The notes beneath the pieces were generated by a model, which saw only the letters and a list, made by a program, of their open reading frames with translations, was not told where the DNA came from and did no database searches. The position numbers and the translations under genes were made by a program. Shown piece by piece: positions 8,301 to 16,293 of a stretch of DNA of 64,000 nucleotides. This DNA comes from Aliiroseovarius subalbicans (lineage in GTDB: Bacteria > Pseudomonadota > Alphaproteobacteria > Rhodobacterales > Rhodobacteraceae), in contig NZ_JALBYQ010000002.1 of NCBI RefSeq assembly GCF_022678625.1, forward strand, positions 1 to 64,000, in the 5' to 3' direction. Every line of letters starts with the position of its first letter. Position 1 is the first letter of the stretch.

Positions 8301-8538
8301 GCACCGGGTGAGACGGCTTGAGGACCTGCGCCCGGCAAAGTCGGACCAGGTGACAATCCTCTATCGAATTGTGTGTGTTGCCCGTGATGAAAACGGCGCT
8401 CCGTGTCCGGGGGAAGAATACTATGGCCGCGCTTACGTGACGGGATTTGGCAGCCTTCAGCTTGAAGACGGCGAAACCCAGGAGGCTTTCCTGGAGCGGG
8501 TTGAACAGGCAGAAAAGGAGGCGGTTCATGACGATTAA
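8290..8538 (+). CDS. Small paralogue family member 2 (82 aa)
   Basis: It starts MRLEHRVRRLEDLRPAKSD, the same helix as in the genes on both sides. It continues with a short beta-rich stretch (VTILYRIVCVARDENG) and ends with ETQEAFLERVEQAE, a motif matched by ETEEAFRLRVYA in the gene after it. It overlaps its neighbours by 11 bases on each side. No known domain was recognised. Confidence 0.72.
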   Translation: MRLEHRVRRLEDLRPAKSDQVTILYRIVCVARDENGAPCPGEEYYGRAYVTGFGSLQLEDGETQEAFLERVEQAEKEAVHDD

Positions 8539-8758
8539 GCACAGGCTAAAGAAACTGGAGGATAAGCAACCGACGGGCGGCGGGGATGCAGTCCGTTTCA
8601 TTAGTTGGGTGGGCGAAAACGGTGAGAGAGTTGGGCATGCCATCATTGTTGGCTCCAATCTCGGTTGGATTGAGCGTGCAAACGACGAAACAGAAGAAGC
8701 ATTCAGGCTGCGAGTCTACGCCACGAATCTGACCAATGAGCCGAGACTGGAGCGTTAA
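8528..8758 (+). CDS. Small paralogue family member 3 (76 aa)
   Basis: It starts MTIKHRLKKLEDKQPTGGG at an ATG within the end of the previous gene, with GGAGG upstream. It has the same plan as member 2: an N-terminal amphipathic helix, a beta-rich middle (VRFISWVGENGERV, then AIIVGSNLG), and the closing ETEEAFRLRV. Members 2 and 3 look like a tandem duplication that has diverged. This is the last gene of the coupled series that began at 5960. Confidence 0.7.
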   Translation: MTIKHRLKKLEDKQPTGGGDAVRFISWVGENGERVGHAIIVGSNLGWIERANDETEEAFRLRVYATNLTNEPRLER

Positions 8759-8813
8759 GTGACACGTCAGTGGAGGTGGTAGGCAAAGCCACGTGCGCCT
8801 TTGTTGGTGACGT

Positions 8814-8969
8814 TCAACGTGACGGCACCAAATTCAACCACGCTTCCCCGTGGCTTTCCTTGGCATAAGCTTTAGCGGAAGCCAGTTCTTCGCGAAACTC
8901 GGGTGGGATGTCGGCTTGAATGGTGAATCTTAGCCCATCAAACCCTGAATGCAGGATCACTCCGTCCAT
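8814..8969 (-). CDS. Possible small unknown protein (51 aa)
   Basis: MDGVILHSGFDGLRFTIQAD is followed by a charged helix (REELASAKAYAKES) and a short tail. The composition looks like a real protein and not a shadow, and no other gene covers the stretch. The ribosome site is weak, and an in-frame ATG 54 bases upstream is possible. It faces the small-gene cluster convergently. Function unknown. Confidence 0.4.
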   Translation of the reverse strand: MDGVILHSGFDGLRFTIQADIPPEFREELASAKAYAKESHGEAWLNLVPSR

Positions 8970-9382
8970 TTGCGCTGACCTTCGCTTTCGTATCCGTGGG
9001 GTTGTCGAGCCCATTGAAGACATTGCAGCTTAATGCAGCAATCGACAAAAAGGGCAGGAAGCGGACTCTCGCCGCACATTTAACTAACGGCCGTATTTCT
9101 GGGCGATACGGACGTTCGTTTCTGATCCTGTTGCTAGCCGGAAAGCTGCTCAACTTGGGTCCCTCAGTCGCGATTGGTTATAGCTCCTAATAAACCTTGG
9201 CTTTTCTCAATGGCACGAGAGGAAAATTCGTTCAAATGCCAGCAAAAAAACTCTCCTTACGAATTATTTGATACTACTTTTTTCAACCTAAGAGATAAAT
9301 GTCTTATTGTTGACAAGTTTCCCTCTATAGTCGAGTTGATACATTCTTTCCCACCTAGGGGTGATAAAGGCACCGAACCGCA
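8970..9382. other. Intergenic stretch before the two-component cargo
   Basis: About 410 bases without a convincing gene. From about 9190 the base composition turns AT-rich and stays so to about 14500, marking a probable junction of differently acquired DNA. A TTGACA box lies near 9310, but no well-spaced -10 box is clear. Short open frames here look non-coding. Confidence 0.5.
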
Positions 9383-10360
9383 ATGCAAATCTTGTGTGTA
9401 GATGATGATCCCATTTTCCTAGAAATACTTGTGCTGACATTGGGAAATCTTGGACTTGACCAAGTAACGACTGCTTCTTCGGCGGATGAAGCCTTTGTCC
9501 TGCTACGTGACGAGAAAAAGTCATTCGATTGTTTTCTGCTCGATATACAGATGCCCGGAACAAACGGAATTGAACTCTGCCGGAACATACGGTGTTTCGC
9601 GAAGTACAGCAGCACACCGGTTCTAATGATTACAGCCTTATCAGATCAAGGGCACGTGGATGACGCTTTTAAAGTGGGTGCAACTGACTACGTCAGTAAG
9701 CCCATCGATGAAATGGAATTGAAGGCCCGACTAAAAACGGCCCATACTCTTGTAGAAAACACCCGCCAGCTTTGCGACTTGTCATCCCGCGTGGAGAAAA
9801 GAAGCGCGAGTTCACTTGATACTCTCGACTTCCGTGACTCGGTGGTTTTTGAAGACGTCACTAGGATGACCAGCCTCCTTGCACTGGAAAACTACCTTTA
9901 CCGCCTGGGCACCGTTCGGGCGCTATCTTACACACTTGTTGGCTGCCATATCAGCAATGCAAGAACCCTGTATTCGGAGCTCTCAAATCAAGATTTTATC
10001 GACATCATGGGGTTTTCAACAGAAAAGATTTTTCAATGCATACCGGGAGTAAAAATGTTCTCTTACTGTGGTGAAGGAGAGTTCATTGCGATTATAGATC
10101 GAATTTCGGGCTTCCAGAGAAGTGAGGTGGAAGACGAAATCCGCATGAGCCTAGATGCGTCTCGACCAATTTGGGATGCGTACGAATGTTCTAATCCCTC
10201 TGTTTTCGTCGGCAAGCCCGTAAATCACTTCCTCATCAATCGAACCGATACTACCACTGTACTGCAAAAAGCTATTGAAGCTGCCAGAGCGCAAGCCGTG
10301 AAAGCTCATTTTAGTCATAATAACAGTGGCTTACGTCGGATTTTTAAGCGCGTGAGCTAG
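9383..10360 (+). CDS. Response regulator with degenerate GGDEF output domain
   Basis: This 325-residue protein has an N-terminal receiver domain (residues 1-120): acidic pocket DDD at 7-9, phospho-acceptor Asp54 (FLLDIQMPG), Thr84 (MITALS) and Lys106 (SKPID), all present. From about residue 155 a second domain follows the GGDEF fold (TSLLALENYLYRL in place of the usual LTGLxNR helix, then AIEAARAQAVKA at the end), but the signature loop reads GEGEF at 230-234 instead of GGDEF. The missing Gly and Asp argue against diguanylate cyclase activity; a binding or docking role is more likely (inference). It is followed after 7 bases by an Hpt gene, and two histidine kinase genes lie close by. The region is AT-rich compared with the chromosome. 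Confidence 0.88.
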   Translation: MQILCVDDDPIFLEILVLTLGNLGLDQVTTASSADEAFVLLRDEKKSFDCFLLDIQMPGTNGIELCRNIRCFAKYSSTPVLMITALSDQGHVDDAFKVGATDYVSKPIDEMELKARLKTAHTLVENTRQLCDLSSRVEKRSASSLDTLDFRDSVVFEDVTRMTSLLALENYLYRLGTVRALSYTLVGCHISNARTLYSELSNQDFIDIMGFSTEKIFQCIPGVKMFSYCGEGEFIAIIDRISGFQRSEVEDEIRMSLDASRPIWDAYECSNPSVFVGKPVNHFLINRTDTTTVLQKAIEAARAQAVKAHFSHNNSGLRRIFKRVS

Positions 10361-10367
10361 GTAGAAA

Positions 10368-10736
10368 ATGACACAAACAGCTTTTACAGAAACACCTGTA
10401 GATGCCCTCCAGCAAGGGCTAGCAAACATTAGAAATAGGTTTCTGCTTGCGGTATACGATCATATTCTCGTTTTTGAGAAATACGTGGAAGACATTGAAA
10501 CCAGTGGCGCCACGCAAGCAACTCTGGATGACGTCGCAGCCCGTTGCCACAAACTTGCTGGGACAGCGCCAACCCTGGGTTTCGGTGAAATTGGGGATCG
10601 TGCCCGGGAAATAGAGATGAGTATTGCCTCCAGAGAAGCGTCGCAAACGGCAGATGCAACTTGGAAAGAGACTAAAACCAATTTCAACACCTTTTTAGAG
10701 CTGCTTGAAACATCAATTGATGTTTGGGGCGAGTGA
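10368..10736 (+). CDS. Hpt phosphotransfer protein
   Basis: A 122-residue all-helical single-domain protein with the Hpt motif CHKLAGTAPTLGFGEIGDRA. His61 is the phosphate carrier, and the GxGxxGDRAxxIE pattern follows as in stand-alone Hpt domains. It relays phosphate between receiver domains. It starts 7 bases after the response regulator, so the two are co-transcribed. Neither kinase nearby has its own receiver domain, so the phosphate route (kinase to regulator to Hpt, or the reverse) cannot be told from sequence. Confidence 0.9.
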   Translation: MTQTAFTETPVDALQQGLANIRNRFLLAVYDHILVFEKYVEDIETSGATQATLDDVAARCHKLAGTAPTLGFGEIGDRAREIEMSIASREASQTADATWKETKTNFNTFLELLETSIDVWGE

Positions 10737-10895
10737 GCTACTCCCCAATTGTTGGGCAGGTTCTATCACTGCTTTGATAAACTCCTTTGAAAACAATAGG
10801 TGCTGCATTTGGAGCTAAGCAAAACCAGGATAGGTCTGCTTTCACTACCTCAAAATCAAGAATTGCGGCAGCAGATCAGCGTCTAAGTTCGAAAT

Positions 10896-12254
10896 TCAAA
10901 AAAGCTCGAGTTCCATCTTGAAAGTTGTCCCTTCGCCAAGGCGGCTTGTGTAGTCAATGGTTCCATTGTGCTTCTCAACTATCATTTTGGAGATATGTAG
11001 CCCAAGACCTGTACCACCAGCTTTCCTGGTGTCTGAGGAATCCACTTGACTGAAACGCTCGAAAACAACTTCTTTTGCGTTGTCTGGAATGCCAATCCCG
11101 CTGTCCTTTACGTAAGTAGTGGCTTTGCCGTTTTGCGTTTGTAGACAAACTTCAACGGTTTGCCCTCTCGCTGAGAACTTAATAGCGTTTGACAGTAGAT
11201 TGGACAAAACTTGTTGAAGTCGCACTTCATCACCTGACACGAACACATCCTCATCGGGCAACTTGGTATCAATTTCTACCTCGTACAGCGTCGCGAAACC
11301 TGCACTCTCGGCAACGCAATCTAAAATGAGATTGCCTAAATTTAGGTTTTCGAAGTGAAATGTGAGTTCATCCGATTCAATTTTTTGCAGATCTAGAAGG
11401 TCATCAATCAGGTGAGCTAGCCTGACGCTATTCCGGTTCGCTACCTCCAGAATGGATTTCGCTTGTTCCGGTATTTCCCCGACTAAACCCTTGAGTACGA
11501 GCTCAAGTGACCCTCTGATGGAAGTTAGCGGGGTTCTCAATTCATGGCTGACAGTAGAAACAAATTGGGACTTCGCTTCTAGAGCTTGCCTTGTTCGCTG
11601 ATGCTCTCTTTCCAGCTTGTTCATTTGCCTCTTGATGTTCTTGTACATCCTTAAGAAGCCCAGTGAGTTTCGGATCGCGAATTGAAGGGCAAAAAGTATG
11701 GTGAAAAAATTCAACCAAACGGGTGAAGTGAGCGGCGGGTGAAATCGAACAACATCTAAGAAGGCGATTATCACAAATGCCATGGCGTATACCGTTAGCC
11801 TAAGGGCGAGAGCGACGGGCAGTTTGTGGTTGTTCATTGAAGCGAAGAGTGAAGCCGCAAGAAGGAAGAATAGTGGAGTGAAATGGCCCACATTTTCTTG
11901 CTGAAAAGCGATTGCAAGAATGAAGGTACAAATGGCGGTCGCGCTAACGAGGGTACTCACAAGTGTTAGTAGTAGGAATTTTCGACACGTCTTCGGGTCG
12001 TTTCCTTGCCAATTTCTGATTCCGACAGCAACCGTGAGATCCACACCCTCAGAAAAGAGAACCAAGGCATAGCAAGCTATGGAGATAACTGGGTCAAAAT
12101 ACAGTGAGGTAATTAACAAGGCTGAAAGAAAAAGAATTTGCCTCTGCCACAGCAGTCGAAATGTTACCTCAGTGTAGTCTTCTAGGCTGTGTTTCAGGCG
12201 GTCAGGAAAGTTCCACTCCGCGTACCTAAGAATTAGTTTTTTGTAACTAACCAC
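10896..12254 (-). CDS. Membrane sensor histidine kinase (multi-TM sensor, no receiver)
   Basis: A 452-residue kinase. A GTG at 12254 follows a perfect GGAGGG site by 7 bases, so it is preferred over an upstream in-frame ATG at 12350. Residues about 40-200 hold six or more hydrophobic segments with little outside the membrane. A short coiled coil leads to the HisKA box SHELRTPLTS (His237), then N box LSNLLSNAIKFS, G1 DSGIGIP and G2 GGTGLGLHIS, so it should be active. The kinase core is close to that of the second kinase (shared ISG/RGSLxLx and FSQxxSxD features). It is transcribed toward the regulator-Hpt pair and divergently from the second kinase. Confidence 0.92.
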   Translation of the reverse strand: MVSYKKLILRYAEWNFPDRLKHSLEDYTEVTFRLLWQRQILFLSALLITSLYFDPVISIACYALVLFSEGVDLTVAVGIRNWQGNDPKTCRKFLLLTLVSTLVSATAICTFILAIAFQQENVGHFTPLFFLLAASLFASMNNHKLPVALALRLTVYAMAFVIIAFLDVVRFHPPLTSPVWLNFFTILFALQFAIRNSLGFLRMYKNIKRQMNKLEREHQRTRQALEAKSQFVSTVSHELRTPLTSIRGSLELVLKGLVGEIPEQAKSILEVANRNSVRLAHLIDDLLDLQKIESDELTFHFENLNLGNLILDCVAESAGFATLYEVEIDTKLPDEDVFVSGDEVRLQQVLSNLLSNAIKFSARGQTVEVCLQTQNGKATTYVKDSGIGIPDNAKEVVFERFSQVDSSDTRKAGGTGLGLHISKMIVEKHNGTIDYTSRLGEGTTFKMELELF

Positions 12255-12767
12255 TTCGCTACCCTCCAATTGAGTTTCTGTGGTTTCAACAGCACACACT
12301 AAACCTACGCGAAAAAGAACCCTGCCCAACAACACTAAAGGTAGTATCAATAACCCACTAGGGTTTCTTTTTCACCTTCTTCAAGAACCACAACGTGAGC
12401 TAACCTGCGCGTTTGAAGGACAGGATTGGAAGCGAATGGTGACGTCAGAGAATAGATGGAAATTCACAACCGCAAGCGCCCGTGCGGAATTCTTAACGGC
12501 AAGCCATCTTCTGCGACCAACGGGCAGAGGAATGAAACAACACACCTTGATCACGGGTGTTAGGAGCTGCTTATGCCACGCCAGTTTCCATCCAATCATA
12601 GGAGAAAAGCTCAGTGCCCTACCTCAATAATTTGCTCACACTAGGGACAATAGTGACCTTGGCGTCACTCGCGGACAGCTTAAAAAAAGGGGTAGATATT
12701 CCATTTGGGTTGCAAGCTTGTGCCGTATTTACGTGGCAGCATTCCTAAAATTATTATGGGGTTTCAA
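12255..12767. other. Divergent promoter region between the two histidine kinases
   Basis: About 510 bases with no convincing gene. An inverted repeat AGTGAC-N6-GTCACT lies at 12652-12669, about 100 bases before the second kinase, and an 8-base palindrome TGACGTCA lies near 12439. Either could be an operator, but no protein can be named. Confidence 0.4.
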
Positions 12768-14489
12768 ATGAACGGAGATATTGAGAGCATTTCTGGAGCG
12801 GGCGACCAGGAAAGTAGCCCCTTCTTTTCTCGAGTCTTGGCTGTTGTTGTTGTGAGCAACGCGATTGTCTCGGTGCTTGCTCAGACAACTGGCGTGTGGG
12901 TTCTTCCAACTTCGCTGACAGAATTTCTCCATTCAGCTCAAAAACTGAGCATATTCTATTCGGCTTCACTAGGGTTGTTAGTGGTCGGGATGGTTTTACG
13001 AATACGCCGATTGTTGAACGAGCGTGATGCACTTCAGGAAAACTCTGCACCCAGTCGCGTGCTTAAGGGCCTGTCTCAAGCGGTGAACAGCCACTCGATT
13101 GTCAGCATTTCCGAACCCTGCGGGAAGATTGTATATGCCAACAACAATTTCTTGAACACATTTAAATACACGCATGACGAGCTTGGGCACGCTTCAGAAG
13201 CCCTTGTTTCCGAAGAAACCGGCACTGACAACACGCAACTTGCCATTCAAAAAAGCATGCGCTCTAGAAAGGTCTGGGTTGGTCGCCAGATATTGCGCAC
13301 AAAGGACGGTCAAAGAGTTGTTGTAAGCGCCACCATTGTCCCAGTGTTTGACAATGCAGGAATGTGGACGCATTCGATAAGCATCCAAACTGATGTTTCG
13401 GCGCTTGAAGATGCCGATGCCCAAGCGATGATGAGCGCTTTCCTAGGCGAGATTCAGGATGGAATCTTTGTCTACAAAACGAACTCCCTCTTACTAGTTT
13501 ATGCAAACCCTGCGGCACGCAAGCTTTGCAGTTGGAATGACGGTGAACTCCACGGAAAATACATCACAGACTCCTCAGAATTATTTCGCGAAGACCTTTT
13601 TTGGGAAATCGTTGGAGAACCTCTTTTGTCTGGCGAGAAAGAAATGGTCTCGATCGAAACCTTTCACGAAAAGGGACCGGTAGAAATCTCGACACGTCTT
13701 GCAAGAACCCCTTGTGGAGATACTGTATTCCTATCCGTGCTTCGTGACATTACCGAGCGCAAGCAGGTTGAAAAAATCCGGATGGAGTCAATTTCTCAAA
13801 TCAGCCACGAGCTCAGAACACCTCTGACTTCAATCACGGGCTCACTGAAGCTTCTTGAATCTGGCGCTGCAGGTCCGCTTTCCGACACCGGCAAACAAGT
13901 TGTCCAACTGGCTTCGCGCAATACATCGCGTTTGTTGATGATCATTAATGACATTTTGGACTTCCAAAAGCTTGAGGTCGGCGAGCTTAGTTATGAGTTG
14001 GGGCCGGTCGACCTAGGCGAACTTATTGGGGAGGGGCTAGAAGTAAACATTGGTTTTGGGCTAGAACATGACGTAGATCTTACGCTGTTCACATCAGAAG
14101 TTGACGCGCTTGTGTACGGCGACCGCGCACGATTGTTGCAGGTTGTATCCAACCTAATCTCAAACGCGGTAAAATACTCACCTTCAGGCGGCGAGATAAG
14201 GATTGGGCTTCAACAATCCAAGGGAAATTGGCGGGTTAGCGTGTCTGACAACGGCCCTGGAATTCCGAAAGAAGCACAAGATCGTTTGTTTAAAAACTTC
14301 AGCCAGATTGAACCGGTGGACGGTGTATCACGCCCGGGATCGGGGCTTGGATTGGCTATATGCAAGAAAATCGTACAAATGCATAATGGTAAGGTGGGCT
14401 GTGTCAGCGAAGTGGGTTCTGGGTCTGAGTTTTATTTTGAACTCGAAAAAATGGATAAGCTCAAAATAGAAATGTGCCAATCTGCATGA
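12768..14489 (+). CDS. Membrane histidine kinase with two PAS domains
   Basis: A 573-residue kinase. The ATG at 12768 is preceded by GGGG at a spacing of 6; in-frame ATG 12756 and TTG 12705 are alternatives. Two membrane segments (about residues 21-41 and 60-79) bracket a short external loop. Two PAS-like domains follow (about 100-213, with IVYANNNFLNTF; and 222-332, with LVYANPAARKLC, ending in the PAC-type RDITERKQVEK). The kinase core has His347 in SHELRTPLTS, N box VSNLISNAVKYS, G1 DNGPGIP and G2 GSGLGLAIC. There is no receiver domain, so it must signal to a separate regulator; the nearby regulator-Hpt pair is the obvious candidate. Confidence 0.93.
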   Translation: MNGDIESISGAGDQESSPFFSRVLAVVVVSNAIVSVLAQTTGVWVLPTSLTEFLHSAQKLSIFYSASLGLLVVGMVLRIRRLLNERDALQENSAPSRVLKGLSQAVNSHSIVSISEPCGKIVYANNNFLNTFKYTHDELGHASEALVSEETGTDNTQLAIQKSMRSRKVWVGRQILRTKDGQRVVVSATIVPVFDNAGMWTHSISIQTDVSALEDADAQAMMSAFLGEIQDGIFVYKTNSLLLVYANPAARKLCSWNDGELHGKYITDSSELFREDLFWEIVGEPLLSGEKEMVSIETFHEKGPVEISTRLARTPCGDTVFLSVLRDITERKQVEKIRMESISQISHELRTPLTSITGSLKLLESGAAGPLSDTGKQVVQLASRNTSRLLMIINDILDFQKLEVGELSYELGPVDLGELIGEGLEVNIGFGLEHDVDLTLFTSEVDALVYGDRARLLQVVSNLISNAVKYSPSGGEIRIGLQQSKGNWRVSVSDNGPGIPKEAQDRLFKNFSQIEPVDGVSRPGSGLGLAICKKIVQMHNGKVGCVSEVGSGSEFYFELEKMDKLKIEMCQSA

Positions 14490-14673
14490 ACTTCAACGGG
14501 GAGCTGTTCTCCGCTAAAAAAGGGAATTCTTCCAATTCTGGCGCTCCCTTACAAGCCAATAGCGCCCCATATTTAGGAAACGGTGCACTGTCTGGCGTCA
14601 GCGCTTATGGGTCCAAATAGGGCGATTTGCTAAGAAGGGTTTGTTGCTCATCGTAGCCACCAAGGAGTGGATG

Positions 14674-15033
14674 ATGAGAAAGACAACGAAGAGCCCGGGC
14701 GAGAAGATCGTCAAAGCCATCAAGCGTGCCACGCGCAAGCAATATTCATCCGAGGAGAAGATCCGGATTGTTCTGGATGGCCTCCGTGGCGAAGACAGCA
14801 TCGCTGAGCTGTGCCGTCGTGAAGGGATATCGCAGGGCATCTACTACAAGAGGTCGAAGGACTTCATGGAAGCCGGTAAGAAACGGCTTGCGGGGGATAC
14901 CGCACGGGCTGCAAACACGGACGAAGTGAAGGAGCTGCGTCGCGAGACCAAAGACCTGAAGGAGGTGGTTGCGGAGCAGACGCTCGAACTACGTCTTCTT
15001 AAAAAAAGCATATGGCCTCAGCCGCCACTTTAA
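14674..15033 (+). pseudogene. IS3-family transposase OrfA, remnant (orfB missing)
   Basis: A 119-residue OrfA-like protein: HTH region KQYSSEEKIRIVLDGLRG, then SIAELCRREGISQGIYYKR, then a C-terminal leucine-zipper-like helix ending LELRLLKKS. The run of seven A at 15001-15007 is the usual site of the -1 frameshift that fuses OrfA to OrfB, but the sequence after it encodes no OrfB in any frame and the element ends abruptly. AAGGAG lies 6 bases before the ATG at 14674. No right inverted repeat is seen. The left end lies somewhere between 14490 and 14660 and could not be fixed. A functional transposase cannot be made from this copy. Confidence 0.8.
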
Positions 15034-15274
15034 GCGTTTCGCCCAAGTCTTCTTGCGCAATGCCAAGCAGCGAGTTGCCACTTTCATCCAGCATATGAAC
15101 CATGATTGGCAGCATCAGTTTCGCACCATTGGGTGTTTGGCTGAACTGGTCCCGCACGTCAGGGCGGGCTTTCACTGCTTCCGTCGCAAGCGGGAGACGA
15201 ACTGCCGGGCGAGCGAGAACTCAAGGAAGGAGGGCAATCTGATAAGACTTCTGAGTACGAATCAGGAGGGTGAA
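15034..15274. other. Unassigned segment between IS remnant and recombinase pair
   Basis: This 240-base stretch fits neither the IS OrfB nor the recombinase. A minus-strand frame is open for about 75 codons (roughly 15231 down to 14999) with protein-like composition but no good start, and may be debris of another gene. A perfect AGGAGGG site at its end belongs to the recombinase at 15275. Confidence 0.35.
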
Positions 15275-16270
15275 ATGCAGACTAAAAGGGAACGTGAAGC
15301 CGAACGGATGAACATAGCGGCAAAGCTAATGGAGCTTCCCGCCGGTAAGCGCGAAAATCTTGTAAAGGAGTATCAAGAGAGGGCTGAGCGCGCTTTTTCA
15401 CCGGAAACCGTTCGAAACCTACGCCTCATTATCAAGCATTTTCGAAAATGGCTTGAGGACAACGGTCACTCTTCCGACCCACCAATTTCGCCCCAGGTCG
15501 TCGCTAAGTATGTGGATTATCTCGGTGGGAAACTCCGCGCGAATACTATTGAGACCAGGCTGTGGGGAATAGCTGAATATCACAAATCTCAGTTTCTTCC
15601 GTCGCCGTGCAACCATCGCCTAGTGGAACTGGCATTCAAAGGGGTGAAGCGAACCTTCGGGGCAACGTCTCGGCAGGCTCCTGCACTGCGAAAGCGAGAG
15701 GTTCTGAGAATTATCCAAGGTTTAGGTATCAGTCGAATTGAAGTTCGGGACAAAGCCGCCCTTTGGATTGCGAGCGACAGTTGGTGTCGAGCCTCGGAAA
15801 TCGTTGCGTTCCGGGTGCGAGACATCCAGGCACAGGAAGACGGATCAAGTTTGCTGTATGTAGCCAAGTCTAAAACCGACCAGTACGGCGAGGGAGCTTA
15901 CGCCTACCTTTCTCGCGAGGGAACGAAAGCGGTCCTTGATTGGATAGAGTTGGCGGAGTTGAGTTTGGATGATCCAATCCTGACCAAAGCAGCAAAGGGC
16001 TGTGTGAAAGCCCCCCTCAACACCGCCACCCTATCGAGGCTTATTCGTAGGTGTGCTGGCCGTCAGGGCGTTTCCGCACATAGCACCAGAGTTGGCGGCG
16101 TGCACGATGCCTTTGAGTTAGGGTGTGACCTTTCTTCAATAATGATAGCGGGTCGCTGGAATTCACCCGAGATGCCCGCCCGCTATGGTCGGAAAATTCT
16201 TGCGACGCAGTCGGCTGCCGCAGTCGTCGCAAAAACAATCATTACGGAGGAGAATGGCGCTTCAACCTAG
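15275..16270 (+). CDS. Tyrosine recombinase A of a tandem pair
   Basis: A 331-residue integrase-family recombinase. The ATG at 15275 follows AGGAGGG by 4 bases; the frame is open further upstream but that stretch is not coding-like. A SAM-like N-terminal DNA-binding domain covers about residues 40-125 (RAFSPETVRNLRLIIKHFRK). The catalytic domain shows Arg in SWCRASEIVAFRVRD, Lys in SKTDQYG, the HSTR box (H-x-x-R), a Trp in place of the second His (AGRWNS) and Tyr in ARYGRK, consistent with an active enzyme. It resembles XerC/D-like and phage recombinases that use substitution at the second His. Recombinase B starts 23 bases later, so they form an operon. Confidence 0.9.
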   Translation: MQTKREREAERMNIAAKLMELPAGKRENLVKEYQERAERAFSPETVRNLRLIIKHFRKWLEDNGHSSDPPISPQVVAKYVDYLGGKLRANTIETRLWGIAEYHKSQFLPSPCNHRLVELAFKGVKRTFGATSRQAPALRKREVLRIIQGLGISRIEVRDKAALWIASDSWCRASEIVAFRVRDIQAQEDGSSLLYVAKSKTDQYGEGAYAYLSREGTKAVLDWIELAELSLDDPILTKAAKGCVKAPLNTATLSRLIRRCAGRQGVSAHSTRVGGVHDAFELGCDLSSIMIAGRWNSPEMPARYGRKILATQSAAAVVAKTIITEENGAST

Positions 16271-16293
16271 ACCTGCTTTGAGGAAATGGCGTC

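Noticed and set aside
9174-9401. 75-codon plus-strand frame before the response regulator
   Set aside because: It overlaps the regulator start in another frame, lacks a ribosome site and lies in AT-rich promoter-like DNA.
15034-15274. OrfB of the IS3 element or a minus-strand gene
   Set aside because: No frame continues into an OrfB-like DDE domain, and the minus-strand open stretch has no good start or recognised motif.
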